Shown one piece after another: positions 17,568 through 26,395 of a DNA stretch of 64,000 nucleotides; position 1 is the stretch's first letter; every line of letters begins with the position of its first letter. The translations under genes were made by a program, and so were the position numbers. Source of the DNA: UBA4802 sp964509195 (GTDB lineage Bacteria; Spirochaetota; UBA4802; UB4802); NCBI GenBank assembly GCA_964509195.1, contig CAZDWJ010000001.1, positions 496,001-560,000 of the forward strand. The letters are read 5' to 3'. A model generated the notes under the pieces. That model saw nothing but the letters and a program-made list of their open reading frames with translations. It was not told the DNA's origin and did no database searches.

Positions 17568-17585
17568 AGAAAGCCTCACACACAG

Positions 17586-18803
17586 TTATATATCAAATTC
17601 AACAGGTATAAATGGGAATTCCTTCTTATAGCCAACGGCTTTGCTTATTCTTCGCAGTAGTCCTAATAAATCGCCTACTACCAGCTTGTGCCTGTTGCGT
17701 AAAATTATTTCCTGGTATTTGACTTTATTATAGTCAAAAAGTTTTTTGTATGAGCTGTCGCCATACATTGGCTTCCCGTTTATTACTACCAGTGCAATAT
17801 CTTCTAATTGGGCATTGACAACTGCTGAATAAGGATTATCTTCTGTGCGGGATATGACAATAAAATCAGCAACATTGCCAGGCTTTATAGCGCCGTGATC
17901 ATGCAGTTTAAAAGCATACGACGGATTTACTGTAATCATTTTAACTATTGTTTCGTCACTGAGATCCTGCCCAAATAGCTTTTTGTATAATTTTCGATCA
18001 AATTTTATTTCATAAAGAAGATTTTCGCCACCCGACATGGGCGAATCAGTACCTATGCACACATTAACTCCATGATCAAGCATAAGCTTAACATTGGCGG
18101 TGCGATTGAACATATACATGTTTGAATCACCGCACCATACTACTGATGCCCCTGCTTTTTTTATACGCTTTATGTCATTTTCATTGAATGCTATTCCATG
18201 GATAAGTACCGTGTATTCACCCAGTGCTCCTAAACGTTCAAGAGTATCAATATCATTACGGGTTTCATCATCAAAGCCTTCGCCTGAATGGGTAATAAAT
18301 GGTATTTTATCTTTGACTGCTTTCTGGTACTCTATTGTTATGCCATCTCCCCAGGCTAATGCAAAAGAAACAACAGCATGTGCTAGAGCATAATTTTTTA
18401 AAGCTTTAACAGGAAGTATATCAATAAACGGTTCATTGACAAAATGAGGTATGTGGTCAGAAACGGTTGTGACACCAGATAACAAGTTACGATACCCCCC
18501 TAATAGATAAAGGTCACGGTTTTCAATCTGCTGACGTTCCTCATAAATAGGTGAGCTTTTAAGGTCATTATCCCATGGAAGCCAATTTTCATAAGGGCCG
18601 TTGCCTACTTTTGGATGATATGTGCCAAGTAAATGGTCATGGCTGTTGATTAAACCTGGAACTATGATGCCATCAACCTCAATGCTAAAACTGCTTCGCC
18701 CATCAATTTTATCCATAATTCCGTCACTGACAAATACACTTGATTTCTTGATAAATTTATCAGGGGTTAGGATTCCTTTGCCAGCAATTGACCATTCACT
18801 CAT
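17586..18803 (-). CDS. Amidohydrolase-superfamily enzyme (Atz/Trz deaminase-like)
   Basis: 405 aa TIM-barrel metal-dependent hydrolase. Metal ligands are visible: His55 and His57 (NSHDH), His172 (THSGE), His202 (LIHGIAF) and Asp253 (GTDSP). This arrangement fits the cytosine/guanine deaminase-like and Atz/Trz group acting on C-N bonds of heterocycles or related compounds; the substrate is not predictable. GGAGATG precedes ATG 18803. It is the first gene of a tight run ending in prfA-prmC (18-bp gap to the next gene). Confidence 0.85.
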   Translation of the reverse strand: MSEWSIAGKGILTPDKFIKKSSVFVSDGIMDKIDGRSSFSIEVDGIIVPGLINSHDHLLGTYHPKVGNGPYENWLPWDNDLKSSPIYEERQQIENRDLYLLGGYRNLLSGVTTVSDHIPHFVNEPFIDILPVKALKNYALAHAVVSFALAWGDGITIEYQKAVKDKIPFITHSGEGFDDETRNDIDTLERLGALGEYTVLIHGIAFNENDIKRIKKAGASVVWCGDSNMYMFNRTANVKLMLDHGVNVCIGTDSPMSGGENLLYEIKFDRKLYKKLFGQDLSDETIVKMITVNPSYAFKLHDHGAIKPGNVADFIVISRTEDNPYSAVVNAQLEDIALVVINGKPMYGDSSYKKLFDYNKVKYQEIILRNRHKLVVGDLLGLLRRISKAVGYKKEFPFIPVEFDI

Positions 18804-19079
18804 TCAACATCTCCTGTTTAGAAGATAAAAACAAAATAGTATTTTTTAAATTATATAATTATAAATTGATAGTCAAGTAAAATGTAGTATTGCATAACAG
18901 TTTACATATCGGTTGAATAATGTGTAGCATATAGCTTTTTGTATATGCATTACCAGTATTTTTCACTTAATAGTATTAAGTATAGATTTCAGGTTAAAGC
19001 ACTTTACGATTCCCGCTTCAGTGTATAATCAGTAAAAGGTTTTGCTACAAAAGAACTTGTGTATACGTTGACTATTAGT

Positions 19080-20072
19080 TTACTCTATACCTGATAAAAT
19101 TTCCTTAAAAGGTTTTTTATGTGGTTTCACATAATATTCCATTAATAATTCACATCTATCGGTAAAAAAACCATCTGCACCAAACCAGTTTAGAAGGCGA
19201 TACTGCCATTTTTGATTCACAGTGTATATATGGACAAGCAGACCATTACGGTGAGCCTTACCGGTTATCCAGGGCCAACCCTGGTATCCCGATGGTCCAA
19301 CACCGACACATTGTGCCTGTTTTGCTTCTGTAATCAATGTATCCCAGCCTTTTTGCGCAACCATATCCTCATCAATCAAATATACGCGTGGTACCTTGGG
19401 TGCATATTTTTGAAGCAACATCAAACTATCAATTTCAAATGATTGGAATATTACTGGTGCATAGGGAGCATTAATCTTTTTTTCACCCTTTTGTATATAA
19501 CCACGGGTTTCAAGGATGTGGACAAGTTGTTCTTCAATACCGGGGTAATTTTTTGGGCTTTTTGTTTCAATATATAATGGATAGAATACTCCATCTGAAG
19601 TTGCAATATCTATAACTTCGTCCAAAGTAAGAATTTTAGTACTGTCATAGGAACGTTTGGCTCTTTCAGGGAAAGATGAATTAAACCATTTGCCGACATC
19701 CAGTTTTTTAAGTTCAGCCATGGTAAATGTATATAGAGGGTCATTTTCCCTTCCGGGGAATACTTCAGCAATGTTGGTGATACGGCTAAGTGTGTCATCA
19801 TGAAAGACAATAATGACATCATCTTTGGTTCGCTGGACATCCATCTCTAAGTATTCAGCTCCTACATTTTTTGCAATTACATATGAAAAATATGTTTCTT
19901 CGGGTGCCCAATATGAAGCTCCTCTGTGAGCTATCACTGTTTTATAAGGGATATTAGCATCTTGGCATGCTTTTCTGCCGTATTGTGGTTTAGAAAGTAT
20001 AGTAACAATAGCATCAGCGATAATTGCAATGATTATAATGGAAACAATAACTATCCCTATATTACGTATCAT
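19080..20072 (-). CDS. Glycerophosphodiester phosphodiesterase, membrane-anchored
   Basis: Hydrolyses glycerophosphodiesters to glycerol-3-phosphate and an alcohol. An N-terminal hydrophobic helix (residues about 4-27) exports or anchors it. The GDPD signature is intact: His49-Arg50 (AHRGAS), Glu58 (PEE), Glu76 and Asp78 (EYLEMDVQ), and His91 (FHDDTLSR). CGGAGG precedes the ATG. It stands alone, with 276 bp of unremarkable AT-rich DNA before the amidohydrolase gene. Confidence 0.92.
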   Translation of the reverse strand: MIRNIGIVIVSIIIIAIIADAIVTILSKPQYGRKACQDANIPYKTVIAHRGASYWAPEETYFSYVIAKNVGAEYLEMDVQRTKDDVIIVFHDDTLSRITNIAEVFPGRENDPLYTFTMAELKKLDVGKWFNSSFPERAKRSYDSTKILTLDEVIDIATSDGVFYPLYIETKSPKNYPGIEEQLVHILETRGYIQKGEKKINAPYAPVIFQSFEIDSLMLLQKYAPKVPRVYLIDEDMVAQKGWDTLITEAKQAQCVGVGPSGYQGWPWITGKAHRNGLLVHIYTVNQKWQYRLLNWFGADGFFTDRCELLMEYYVKPHKKPFKEILSGIE

Positions 20073-20130
20073 CGAATGCCTCCGTGTAGTAAAAAATTAA
20101 AATAAATATTTTCGTCTTATGTTCTTACTG

Positions 20131-20412
20131 CTATAAGCACAATATCTCGTCTTCAGTTAAATCTTCAACTCTTACAGGGTCAATACCTTTAATGCGTGCA
20201 GCCAGTTCACGTGCAGATATTTCCGGTACTGTTTGGATTATGCGATACTTATGATCGCGGAGCCATATAAAAAATTTCCATGCGTAACAGTCAGCGCATA
20301 GAAGGGCTTTTTGTTTGAAATACTCATCACCTGAATATTGCTCCAGAGCTTTGTGATGGGTACATTTAATATCGATACAAAAGGTTCCGGAAATATACTC
20401 TTTCCTCGGCAT
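20131..20412 (-). CDS. Small Cys-containing uncharacterised protein, 93 aa
   Basis: ATG 20412 follows GAGGAG. Cys12, Cys17, His19, His20, Cys39 and Cys42 (CADC) could form a metal or iron-sulfur site in the N-terminal half. The C-terminal half is charged and helical (AARIKGIDPVRVEDLTEDEI). I do not recognise a family, and no functional link to the adjacent GDPD gene is evident. Confidence 0.6.
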   Translation of the reverse strand: MPRKEYISGTFCIDIKCTHHKALEQYSGDEYFKQKALLCADCYAWKFFIWLRDHKYRIIQTVPEISARELAARIKGIDPVRVEDLTEDEILCL

Positions 20413-20789
20413 AAGCTCCTCTATAAAATTTTAGATTTTGATAGCATTATAAATAATTGATTTAAAATTGCAAATAAAAAATAAAATGACTGTTTTTGCA
20501 GGTATAGTAGTAGAAATACGATAAATAATAGTATTGGTTCATTAACAATTTTATAAAAAATAAATTGTACACTTCGTTGTACTGTAATTTATTTTTGTTG
20601 CTTTTTTTAGGCAAGTGGGACAATATTAAAAAAACACTGAGCAATTGGTAATATAGTTATTAATCTTCAATGCCCTTTGCTACCTATGGAATTATATGGA
20701 AAGATTCCATAAGAAGGTTAATTTAGCTGGCATGGCAAGAAATGACATAAGGTGCAGTATACTTTATTATTGAATAGGAGAATACTATA
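20413..20789. other. Intergenic region, 377 bp, no gene seen
   Basis: AT-rich. A minus-strand 60-codon frame at 20462-20644 is low-complexity and has no ribosome site. A 7-bp palindrome TATGGAA-aga-TTCCATA (20695-20711) lies 80 bp upstream of the gene at 20790 and could be an operator. Nothing else is apparent. Confidence 0.5.
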
Positions 20790-21179
20790 ATGAAAAAATT
20801 AGAAATTTTAAATAGTTATCTTGCAACGCATACTGTTCCTGAGTTAGTTGCAAAAAAGTTAGATGCCAATTCATTTTTGACAAATAATTTTGCGTACCAT
20901 GCCTTGCGTATTGGAAATTCTATTGGAGATAATTTAGATATTTCAATTGAAATAATAATACTGGATGAGATTGCAAAGAAGTATAACCTGATTCTTAATA
21001 CTACCGAACACGCAGAATTGCATACCAAGGGGACTTCTGAAGCCGATCTGGATAGTTTGGTACAGGCAGCCATATTATTTGAAAATATAAAAAATAATAA
21101 AAAGCAATATAAAGAAATATTGCGCAAGATCAGTTACTTTATAAGAAAAGAATTTTATCCGGTTATCCATCAAGATTAA
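20790..21179 (+). CDS. Small uncharacterised protein, 129 aa
   Basis: ATG 20790 has TAGGAG upstream. The product is soluble and predicted mostly helical, with no Cys, signal peptide or recognisable motif. Its stop codon abuts the stop codon of the convergent class III adenylate cyclase gene with no base between them. No family is recognised. Confidence 0.65.
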   Translation: MKKLEILNSYLATHTVPELVAKKLDANSFLTNNFAYHALRIGNSIGDNLDISIEIIILDEIAKKYNLILNTTEHAELHTKGTSEADLDSLVQAAILFENIKNNKKQYKEILRKISYFIRKEFYPVIHQD

Positions 21180-22646
21180 TCAGGCTTTTCCGGTTATCTG
21201 GAAAATAGGTATGGGGTGCTCCTTGCCTTTTACCTTAATGGGTTCAAGTTTTTTCCCTTTGAATTTTCTTTTTGTAAGACTTGCAATAATTTCCTGTGAA
21301 ACAAGAATCGTCTGTGAATCTGCATGAGAGCATAACCGTGCCGCCAGATTGACGGCATCACCAATTGATGTGAAATCCATTCTTTCTTTTGAACCCATCC
21401 TTCCATGAACAATATCACCCATGTGGATGCCGATTCCAACAGTTACAGTAATTTTTCCTTCCCTAGCACGCTGTTTATTAAGAGCATCTATAGATTCGAT
21501 TATATCCACTGCAGCGTTGACTGCACTGTCAGCTTTCTTTTTATCTTCGAATACTGCCATTATTTCATCACCCACAAATTTGTCTATATCACCCCCATGC
21601 TTTTTAATGATTGATGCCTGCAGATCAAGATAATCATTTAATATGGACACAACTTCTTCAGGAGGTAACTTCTCTGACATGGCAGTAAAACCCCGTATGT
21701 CTGAGAAAAGAAAAGCCATATTTTTTCTGGTTCCACCAAGGTCAAGTTCATCATCTCTCTTTTCACGAATCATGGAGATGGTTGATTCAGATACAAATTT
21801 CTGCATTTTAAGCTTTTCGCGTAGATGATTAATCATCTCATTGAATTCTTCAGTAAGTATTCCAATTTCATCATGTGTTGTCACCGTAAGCCTTGTGTTG
21901 AGATCACCCTTTTTAACCTGAATAACACCTGATGTTAATTGTACTATTGGTTCCACCATCTGCCGTGCGATACGCATTGAAGCATAAATACTTAACGATA
22001 GCAATATAACTGCAATGACAAGCATTGCCAGGCGCGCTCTGTGCACTGGCCCTAAAATTGCATCTTCAGTGAAAACTATCTCTATTATTCCTATCTTTGC
22101 TTTGAAAAACTCAAATGGGACGCGGTAACGGTAACATACAGTTGGTTTAGAGTCGATAGTTAATAAGATCTTTTCTTTTATAGTTGTATTTATTTTTTCA
22201 AATTGTGGAATCAGATCCTTTGAGTAATATTTACCATGTAGTTTAGCCTCAGTATGTGCTGCATACGTATATTTTTTTTCTGCTATAATTCCCTGTGTAT
22301 CGTAAACAGCAGCATATACAAACCCTTCAATATTTGTTTTTGAAAGCCCTTTTACTATATCCTGTAATATTAGCGAACGCTTCAGTGGCTTTTTTTCTGC
22401 TGTCAAAAAACTTTCTGAAGAGGATATATTGTACGCTATAGTCTGGCATAGTTTGTCATTAGCTTTTATCAGGGCGCGCTCTGATATGCTTATTAAAAGT
22501 AGGCTTATTATAGCAATAACTATTACTATTAGCATTGAAACAGTAATAACCCACTTTAACCTTATTCCGCCCTTTTTCACAAGGTTAGATAATAGTGGAG
22601 TGGATTCAATCAACGAAAATATTTTATCTGTTGTATTTGTTTTCAT
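21180..22646 (-). CDS. Class III adenylate/guanylate cyclase with membrane sensor and HAMP
   Basis: 488 aa. Transmembrane helix 1 (about 31-53), a periplasmic sensor region, helix 2 (about 205-225), a HAMP domain, then a class III cyclase domain (about 305-470). Metal-binding aspartates are Asp316 (FSDIRGFT) and Asp360 (VGDEIMA). DFTSIGDAVNLAARL carries an aspartate where adenine-specific enzymes have one, so cAMP is the expected product, though specificity needs assay. It is one of two unrelated cyclases in the window. Confidence 0.92.
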   Translation of the reverse strand: MKTNTTDKIFSLIESTPLLSNLVKKGGIRLKWVITVSMLIVIVIAIISLLLISISERALIKANDKLCQTIAYNISSSESFLTAEKKPLKRSLILQDIVKGLSKTNIEGFVYAAVYDTQGIIAEKKYTYAAHTEAKLHGKYYSKDLIPQFEKINTTIKEKILLTIDSKPTVCYRYRVPFEFFKAKIGIIEIVFTEDAILGPVHRARLAMLVIAVILLSLSIYASMRIARQMVEPIVQLTSGVIQVKKGDLNTRLTVTTHDEIGILTEEFNEMINHLREKLKMQKFVSESTISMIREKRDDELDLGGTRKNMAFLFSDIRGFTAMSEKLPPEEVVSILNDYLDLQASIIKKHGGDIDKFVGDEIMAVFEDKKKADSAVNAAVDIIESIDALNKQRAREGKITVTVGIGIHMGDIVHGRMGSKERMDFTSIGDAVNLAARLCSHADSQTILVSQEIIASLTKRKFKGKKLEPIKVKGKEHPIPIFQITGKA

Positions 22647-23165
22647 ATAACCCCATTACACCACATATACAATGTATAATACACTATTAACTACACTATT
22701 TACCATCGTTTATTTTAATTCAAGAAAAAGATTTTTTGAAATTTGATTTTTAAAAATACCAATTATCCCTAAATGATAATTTAGATATGAAGAATATACT
22801 ACATATCTCAGGGACTGTTCAAAAAGCCGTTCCTATAAAAAATTCTGGAGCGATAAAATCAGTAATTTTGCCATAAAGTGTAACAATGTTGTATAAAAGT
22901 GAGCGTATTTATGATTAAAAAATTGCAGAATGTATTCAATGACCGCTTTTTTAAAATAGCTACAAATGTATGTATCTGTTATTTTAAAATTATTCTAAAA
23001 TAATAATCGCTGAATCAGGAATGTAATAATCGTTTTTTAACAAATACCAAAACTAATAAAAATAGCATCATATAGAATCATATTTTATAATAAAAGCATA
23101 TAAATAACGATAATACCGTATAATCATTCTCACCCGTTTTTTTGATTAAGACGAAGTTTGGAATG
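22647..23165. other. Long intergenic region between cyclase and flagellin genes
   Basis: About 520 bp without a credible gene. Seen here: an AGGGAC/GTTCCT stem (near 22813-22837) with a 13-nt loop, an 8-bp inverted repeat TTATTTTA/TAAAATAA (22979-23003), and TATAAT at 23119-23124, a possible flagellin -10 without a good -35. No convincing sigma-28 promoter was found. Confidence 0.4.
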
Positions 23166-23219
23166 AACTATTTATATAGTTAATGCTATCACGGATGATA
23201 GTATATCGTTCAAGGAGGA
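23166..23219 (+). promoter_or_regulatory. flaB 5' leader: two hairpins and CsrA-like sites
   Basis: Hairpin 1 is AACTAT/ATAGTT (23166-23181). Hairpin 2 is CTATCA/TGATAG (23186-23201) with loop CGGA, giving ATCACGGATGA, close to the CsrA consensus ACARGGAUGU with GGA in the loop. A second GGA site, CAAGGAGGACA, is the ribosome-binding site itself (23211-23221). This is the same layout as the CsrA-controlled hag leader of Bacillus subtilis. CsrA itself is not in the window. Confidence 0.5.
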
Positions 23220-23223
23220 CACC

Positions 23224-24072
23224 ATGATTATAAACCACAACATCAGCGCAATTTTTGCCCACCGTACGCTCAAATTTCACGATTGGGCAATCACAAAGGA
23301 CATGGAGAAGCTTTCATCGGGGATGCGCATCAATAAAGCAGGTGATGATGCATCTGGATTAGCCGTGTCCGAGAAAATGCGTTCACAGATTCAGGGCTTG
23401 CGGCAAGCAGAACGCAACACTGAAGATGGTATGTCGTTGATTCAGACGGCAGAAGGGTATTTGCAGGAAGTACATGATATACTGCAGCGTATAAGGGTTT
23501 TAGCTGTACAATCTGCAAATGGTATTTACACACCTGAAGACAGACAGCAGATTCAGGTTGAAGTATCAGAGCTTGTAGATGAAATTGACCGAATTGCATC
23601 ACAGGCTGAGTTTAACAAGATGAAGATTTTAACCGGTGCATTTGCACGGCTTCATCCATCAGCATCAATGTGGTTCCATATGGGGCCTAACATGCACCAG
23701 CGTGAAAGAGTGTTCATTGAAACAATGACCACTGCAGCATTGGGTTTAAGAAATCCTGTAACACTGACTTTCATCTCAATATCTACGCCAGGAAAGGCTA
23801 ATGCAGTAATCGGGCTTGCTGATGAGGCATTGCGGCAGATTTCAAAACAACGGGCTGACCTGGGTGCATACTATAACAGGTTAGAACATGCAGCTAAGGG
23901 CTTAATGAATGCATATGAAAACATTCAGGCATCAGAAAGTCGCATCCGTGATACTGATATGGCTGAGCAGATGGCAGAATTCACAAAGAATCAAATACTT
24001 ACCCAGGCTGCAACTGCTATGCTTGCACAGGCAAATACAAAGTCGCAAACAGTATTACAACTTTTGAAATAA
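23224..24072 (+). CDS. flaB: Flagellin, spirochaete FlaB type
   Basis: Core protein of the periplasmic flagellar filament. 282 aa with only D0/D1 domains and no hypervariable D2/D3 insert, as in spirochaete FlaB. Diagnostic sequences are MIINHNISAIFAHR at the N-terminus, AGDDASGLAVSEKMRSQI, SASMWFHMGPN in the middle and the C-terminal QASESRIRDTDMAEQM. There is no signal peptide; export uses the flagellar type III route. AAGGAGGA precedes the ATG, and a strong terminator follows 29 bp after the stop, so it is monocistronic. It is the best taxonomic marker in the window. Confidence 0.97.
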   Translation: MIINHNISAIFAHRTLKFHDWAITKDMEKLSSGMRINKAGDDASGLAVSEKMRSQIQGLRQAERNTEDGMSLIQTAEGYLQEVHDILQRIRVLAVQSANGIYTPEDRQQIQVEVSELVDEIDRIASQAEFNKMKILTGAFARLHPSASMWFHMGPNMHQRERVFIETMTTAALGLRNPVTLTFISISTPGKANAVIGLADEALRQISKQRADLGAYYNRLEHAAKGLMNAYENIQASESRIRDTDMAEQMAEFTKNQILTQAATAMLAQANTKSQTVLQLLK

Positions 24073-24101
24073 CGCTTGAGATAGCATCGCAACACCACAT
24101 T

Positions 24102-24138
24102 AAAAAGCCGGGCTCTCCCACCCGGCTTTTTATTTATT
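24102..24138 (+). terminator. Strong terminator after flaB
   Basis: Perfect 11-bp stem AAAAAGCCGGG/CCCGGCTTTTT (24102-24112 and 24121-24131) with an 8-nt loop and trailing TATTTATT. The flanking A and T runs make it usable in both directions, so it may also stop the convergent hydrolase transcript. Confidence 0.92.
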
Positions 24139-24186
24139 GTTCAAATTTTACGAATAGATTGTTCTGTGAATATAGTTGTACTAATA

Positions 24187-25164
24187 TTATTTCTTTTTTG
24201 CTTTTTTAATAGTTTTAGATTTTGCTGTAGCCTTTGCCGTTGATGATGATTTTTTTTGAGTGGCTTTTTTAGGTACAGGTTTTTTTGGCACGGGTTTTGC
24301 TTTAACTGGAGTAGTTTTTTTGGCATGAGCTACTATCCAGTCAGTAATAACTTTAAGAACCTTCTTACGGTCAGCTTCCAGTTCATTCATGGTTTCGTGG
24401 AATAAGCCTTCAAAAAGTTTAAGTGTTTTGTCTTTTGAGCTTGCCTTCTGATATACGATTTTACTTGCTTCATCCAATACCAGTGCATCAGCAGTACCAT
24501 GAAATACTAACAACGGGAGCTTGATCTCATTGCAGCGGTTTATACACTCCTGAATTGTGTTCATCATTTCAACATAAAATCGTGGAGTTACTTTATCATG
24601 GACAAGCGGATCGTCTAAATATTTTTTGACCACTTCCTTGTCACGGGAGATAGTTGTTGCGTCAAGCCCTGATGGCATGGTTAAAGAAGGTATTCGGGAA
24701 GAAAGGAATATGGCTAAATTTTTTTTCCATGTGGGAACTTCAATAGCTGGTACAAGACCAGGTGAAGAAAGAATTAGTGCATCAAGATCTTCAGCATGAG
24801 TAAGAGCATATTTAAGTGCCAGCACACCACCCATTGAATGACCTAACATGATGATTGGTTTGTTAGATTGTTTATCCTTGATCATGTTGATAAAGATTTT
24901 GATGTCATAGATGTAATCCATAAAACTATCGACATGACCGCGCTTGCCACCACTGCGGCCAAAACCACGGTGATCAAGTCCATAGATTGCAATGCCTTTA
25001 TTTTGCAACGCATCAATAAGGTTACCATATCGCCCTGAATGCTCTCCCAGGCCATGAATAATAACAAGAATTGCTTTTGGGTTGGCAACTTCCCATTGCT
25101 GAAAAAATATTTCTATACCGCCCTTACCAATAAATGTTCCTGTGCTGTGTTGAAATGTTGCCAT
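24187..25164 (-). CDS. Alpha/beta hydrolase (monoacylglycerol lipase-like) with lysine-rich tail
   Basis: 325 aa. Residues 1-280 are a complete serine hydrolase: HGLGEHSGRY oxyanion region, nucleophile Ser110 in GHSMGG, Asp226 and His256. The GLGEHSGRY and DHRGFGRSGG motifs fit the monoacylglycerol lipase/lysophospholipase subgroup. Residues 281-325 form a Lys/Pro/Ala/Ser tail resembling histone H1 C-termini, with no analogue in the enzyme family that I know. There is no signal peptide. The substrate is probably a monoacylglycerol or lysolipid, which would suit the fatty-acid oxidation genes nearby. Confidence 0.88.
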   Translation of the reverse strand: MATFQHSTGTFIGKGGIEIFFQQWEVANPKAILVIIHGLGEHSGRYGNLIDALQNKGIAIYGLDHRGFGRSGGKRGHVDSFMDYIYDIKIFINMIKDKQSNKPIIMLGHSMGGVLALKYALTHAEDLDALILSSPGLVPAIEVPTWKKNLAIFLSSRIPSLTMPSGLDATTISRDKEVVKKYLDDPLVHDKVTPRFYVEMMNTIQECINRCNEIKLPLLVFHGTADALVLDEASKIVYQKASSKDKTLKLFEGLFHETMNELEADRKKVLKVITDWIVAHAKKTTPVKAKPVPKKPVPKKATQKKSSSTAKATAKSKTIKKAKKK

Positions 25165-25402
25165 AACATCACCTCTCTTATTTTAATATTTTTTGTAGTT
25201 ATGAATACATTTAGAAATACTGTGTGATATAACAAATATAATGTATTGTGATGATCCAAATAATAATATTTTTAAGAATAGTACGATAGTAGTAAATAAA
25301 AATCAAATATAATTTTATTTTTTTAAAAATTTATTTACAATCCCCCATGTCTTTTGACAATACATATAATCAACTAACTTTTCTGATCATGTCAGGATTT
25401 CT

Positions 25403-26392
25403 ATGGAATTAAAAAAATTGCGTGTGGCATTCTTACTGCTTCTTTGCACAATAGGCTTTGGAACAGCCGGATATTATACTTTTGAGGATATGAATCCATT
25501 TGATGCCTTTTATATGACCATGATAACAATAAGTACTGTTGGCTTTCAGGAAGTGAAACCATTAACTATTATTGGACGCTTTATTACTATTTTAATAATA
25601 TTGAGTGGGGTTTCAATCAGTGCATACGCTATTGGAACATTGCTGCGTATGATTATTGAGGGTGAACTAAGAAAAGAATTTGGGAGGAAAAAATTGGAAC
25701 GGCAGATTAAGACTCAACAAGATCATTATATTATCTGTGGTTTTGGCAGAATAGGTAAGCTTATATGTAAGGAGCTTTTTGAGAGAAAAGTTCCGTTTGT
25801 AGTTATCGAGAATAACCCTTCTGCAGTTCAAGAGCTTGAAAAATTAGGATATCTTTTTGTTGCCATGGATGCAACAAATGAGGAGGCCTTAATAAAGGCA
25901 GGGATAATGAGAGCAAAAGGTATTGTTACGGCGGTAATGTCTGATGCCGACAATGTCTATATTGTATTAACAGCACGGGGCCTACGCAATGATATATTCA
26001 TATTATCCAGGGGGTCTGACGAGAGGTCTGAAGTTAAATTGTTGAGAGCTGGAGCAAGCAGAGTTGTGCTGCCATATAAGATTGGTGGGAAGCGAATGGC
26101 TGAGGTATTAACGCGCCCCACTGTTGTGGATTTTCTGGACACTGCGATGATGGATTCGGAATTAGGCTTGGCCATGGAAGAGCTTACGGTTGGGGAAAAA
26201 TCTTCAATGGTTGGTAAAACTTTAATAGAAAGCAAATTAAGAAAAGATTATGGTGTAATAATTGTCGCTATTAAAAAAACCAACGGAACAATGATCTTTA
26301 ATCCTCAGTCTTTGGAAGTTATTGAGGCAGGGGATATCATTGAGGCATTGGGCAAAAAAGATATGATGGAAAAGATGAGTACTATTCTATAA
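25403..26392 (+). CDS. Potassium channel with RCK (TrkA-N/TrkA-C) domains
   Basis: 329 aa: two membrane helices flanking a pore loop, then a cytoplasmic RCK module with a Rossmann GFGRIGK motif near residue 113 and a TrkA-C domain at about 250-325. The architecture matches MthK-type ligand-gated channels. The filter is Thr45-Val-Gly-Phe-Gln-Glu50, where typical channels have TVGYGD or TVGFGD. AGGA precedes ATG 25403. It converges on the hybrid kinase gene with a 3-bp gap. Confidence 0.9.
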   Translation: MELKKLRVAFLLLLCTIGFGTAGYYTFEDMNPFDAFYMTMITISTVGFQEVKPLTIIGRFITILIILSGVSISAYAIGTLLRMIIEGELRKEFGRKKLERQIKTQQDHYIICGFGRIGKLICKELFERKVPFVVIENNPSAVQELEKLGYLFVAMDATNEEALIKAGIMRAKGIVTAVMSDADNVYIVLTARGLRNDIFILSRGSDERSEVKLLRAGASRVVLPYKIGGKRMAEVLTRPTVVDFLDTAMMDSELGLAMEELTVGEKSSMVGKTLIESKLRKDYGVIIVAIKKTNGTMIFNPQSLEVIEAGDIIEALGKKDMMEKMSTIL

Positions 26393-26395
26393 AAA

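Noticed and set aside
20462..20644. Minus-strand 60-codon frame in the 377-bp gap
   Set aside because: Low-complexity Tyr/Phe/Lys/Asn sequence typical of AT-rich noise; no ribosome site.
22813..22837. AGGGACTGTTCAAAAAG sequence as a possible insertion-sequence end
   Set aside because: No matching partner end, target duplication or transposase frame nearby; only a small local hairpin can be shown.
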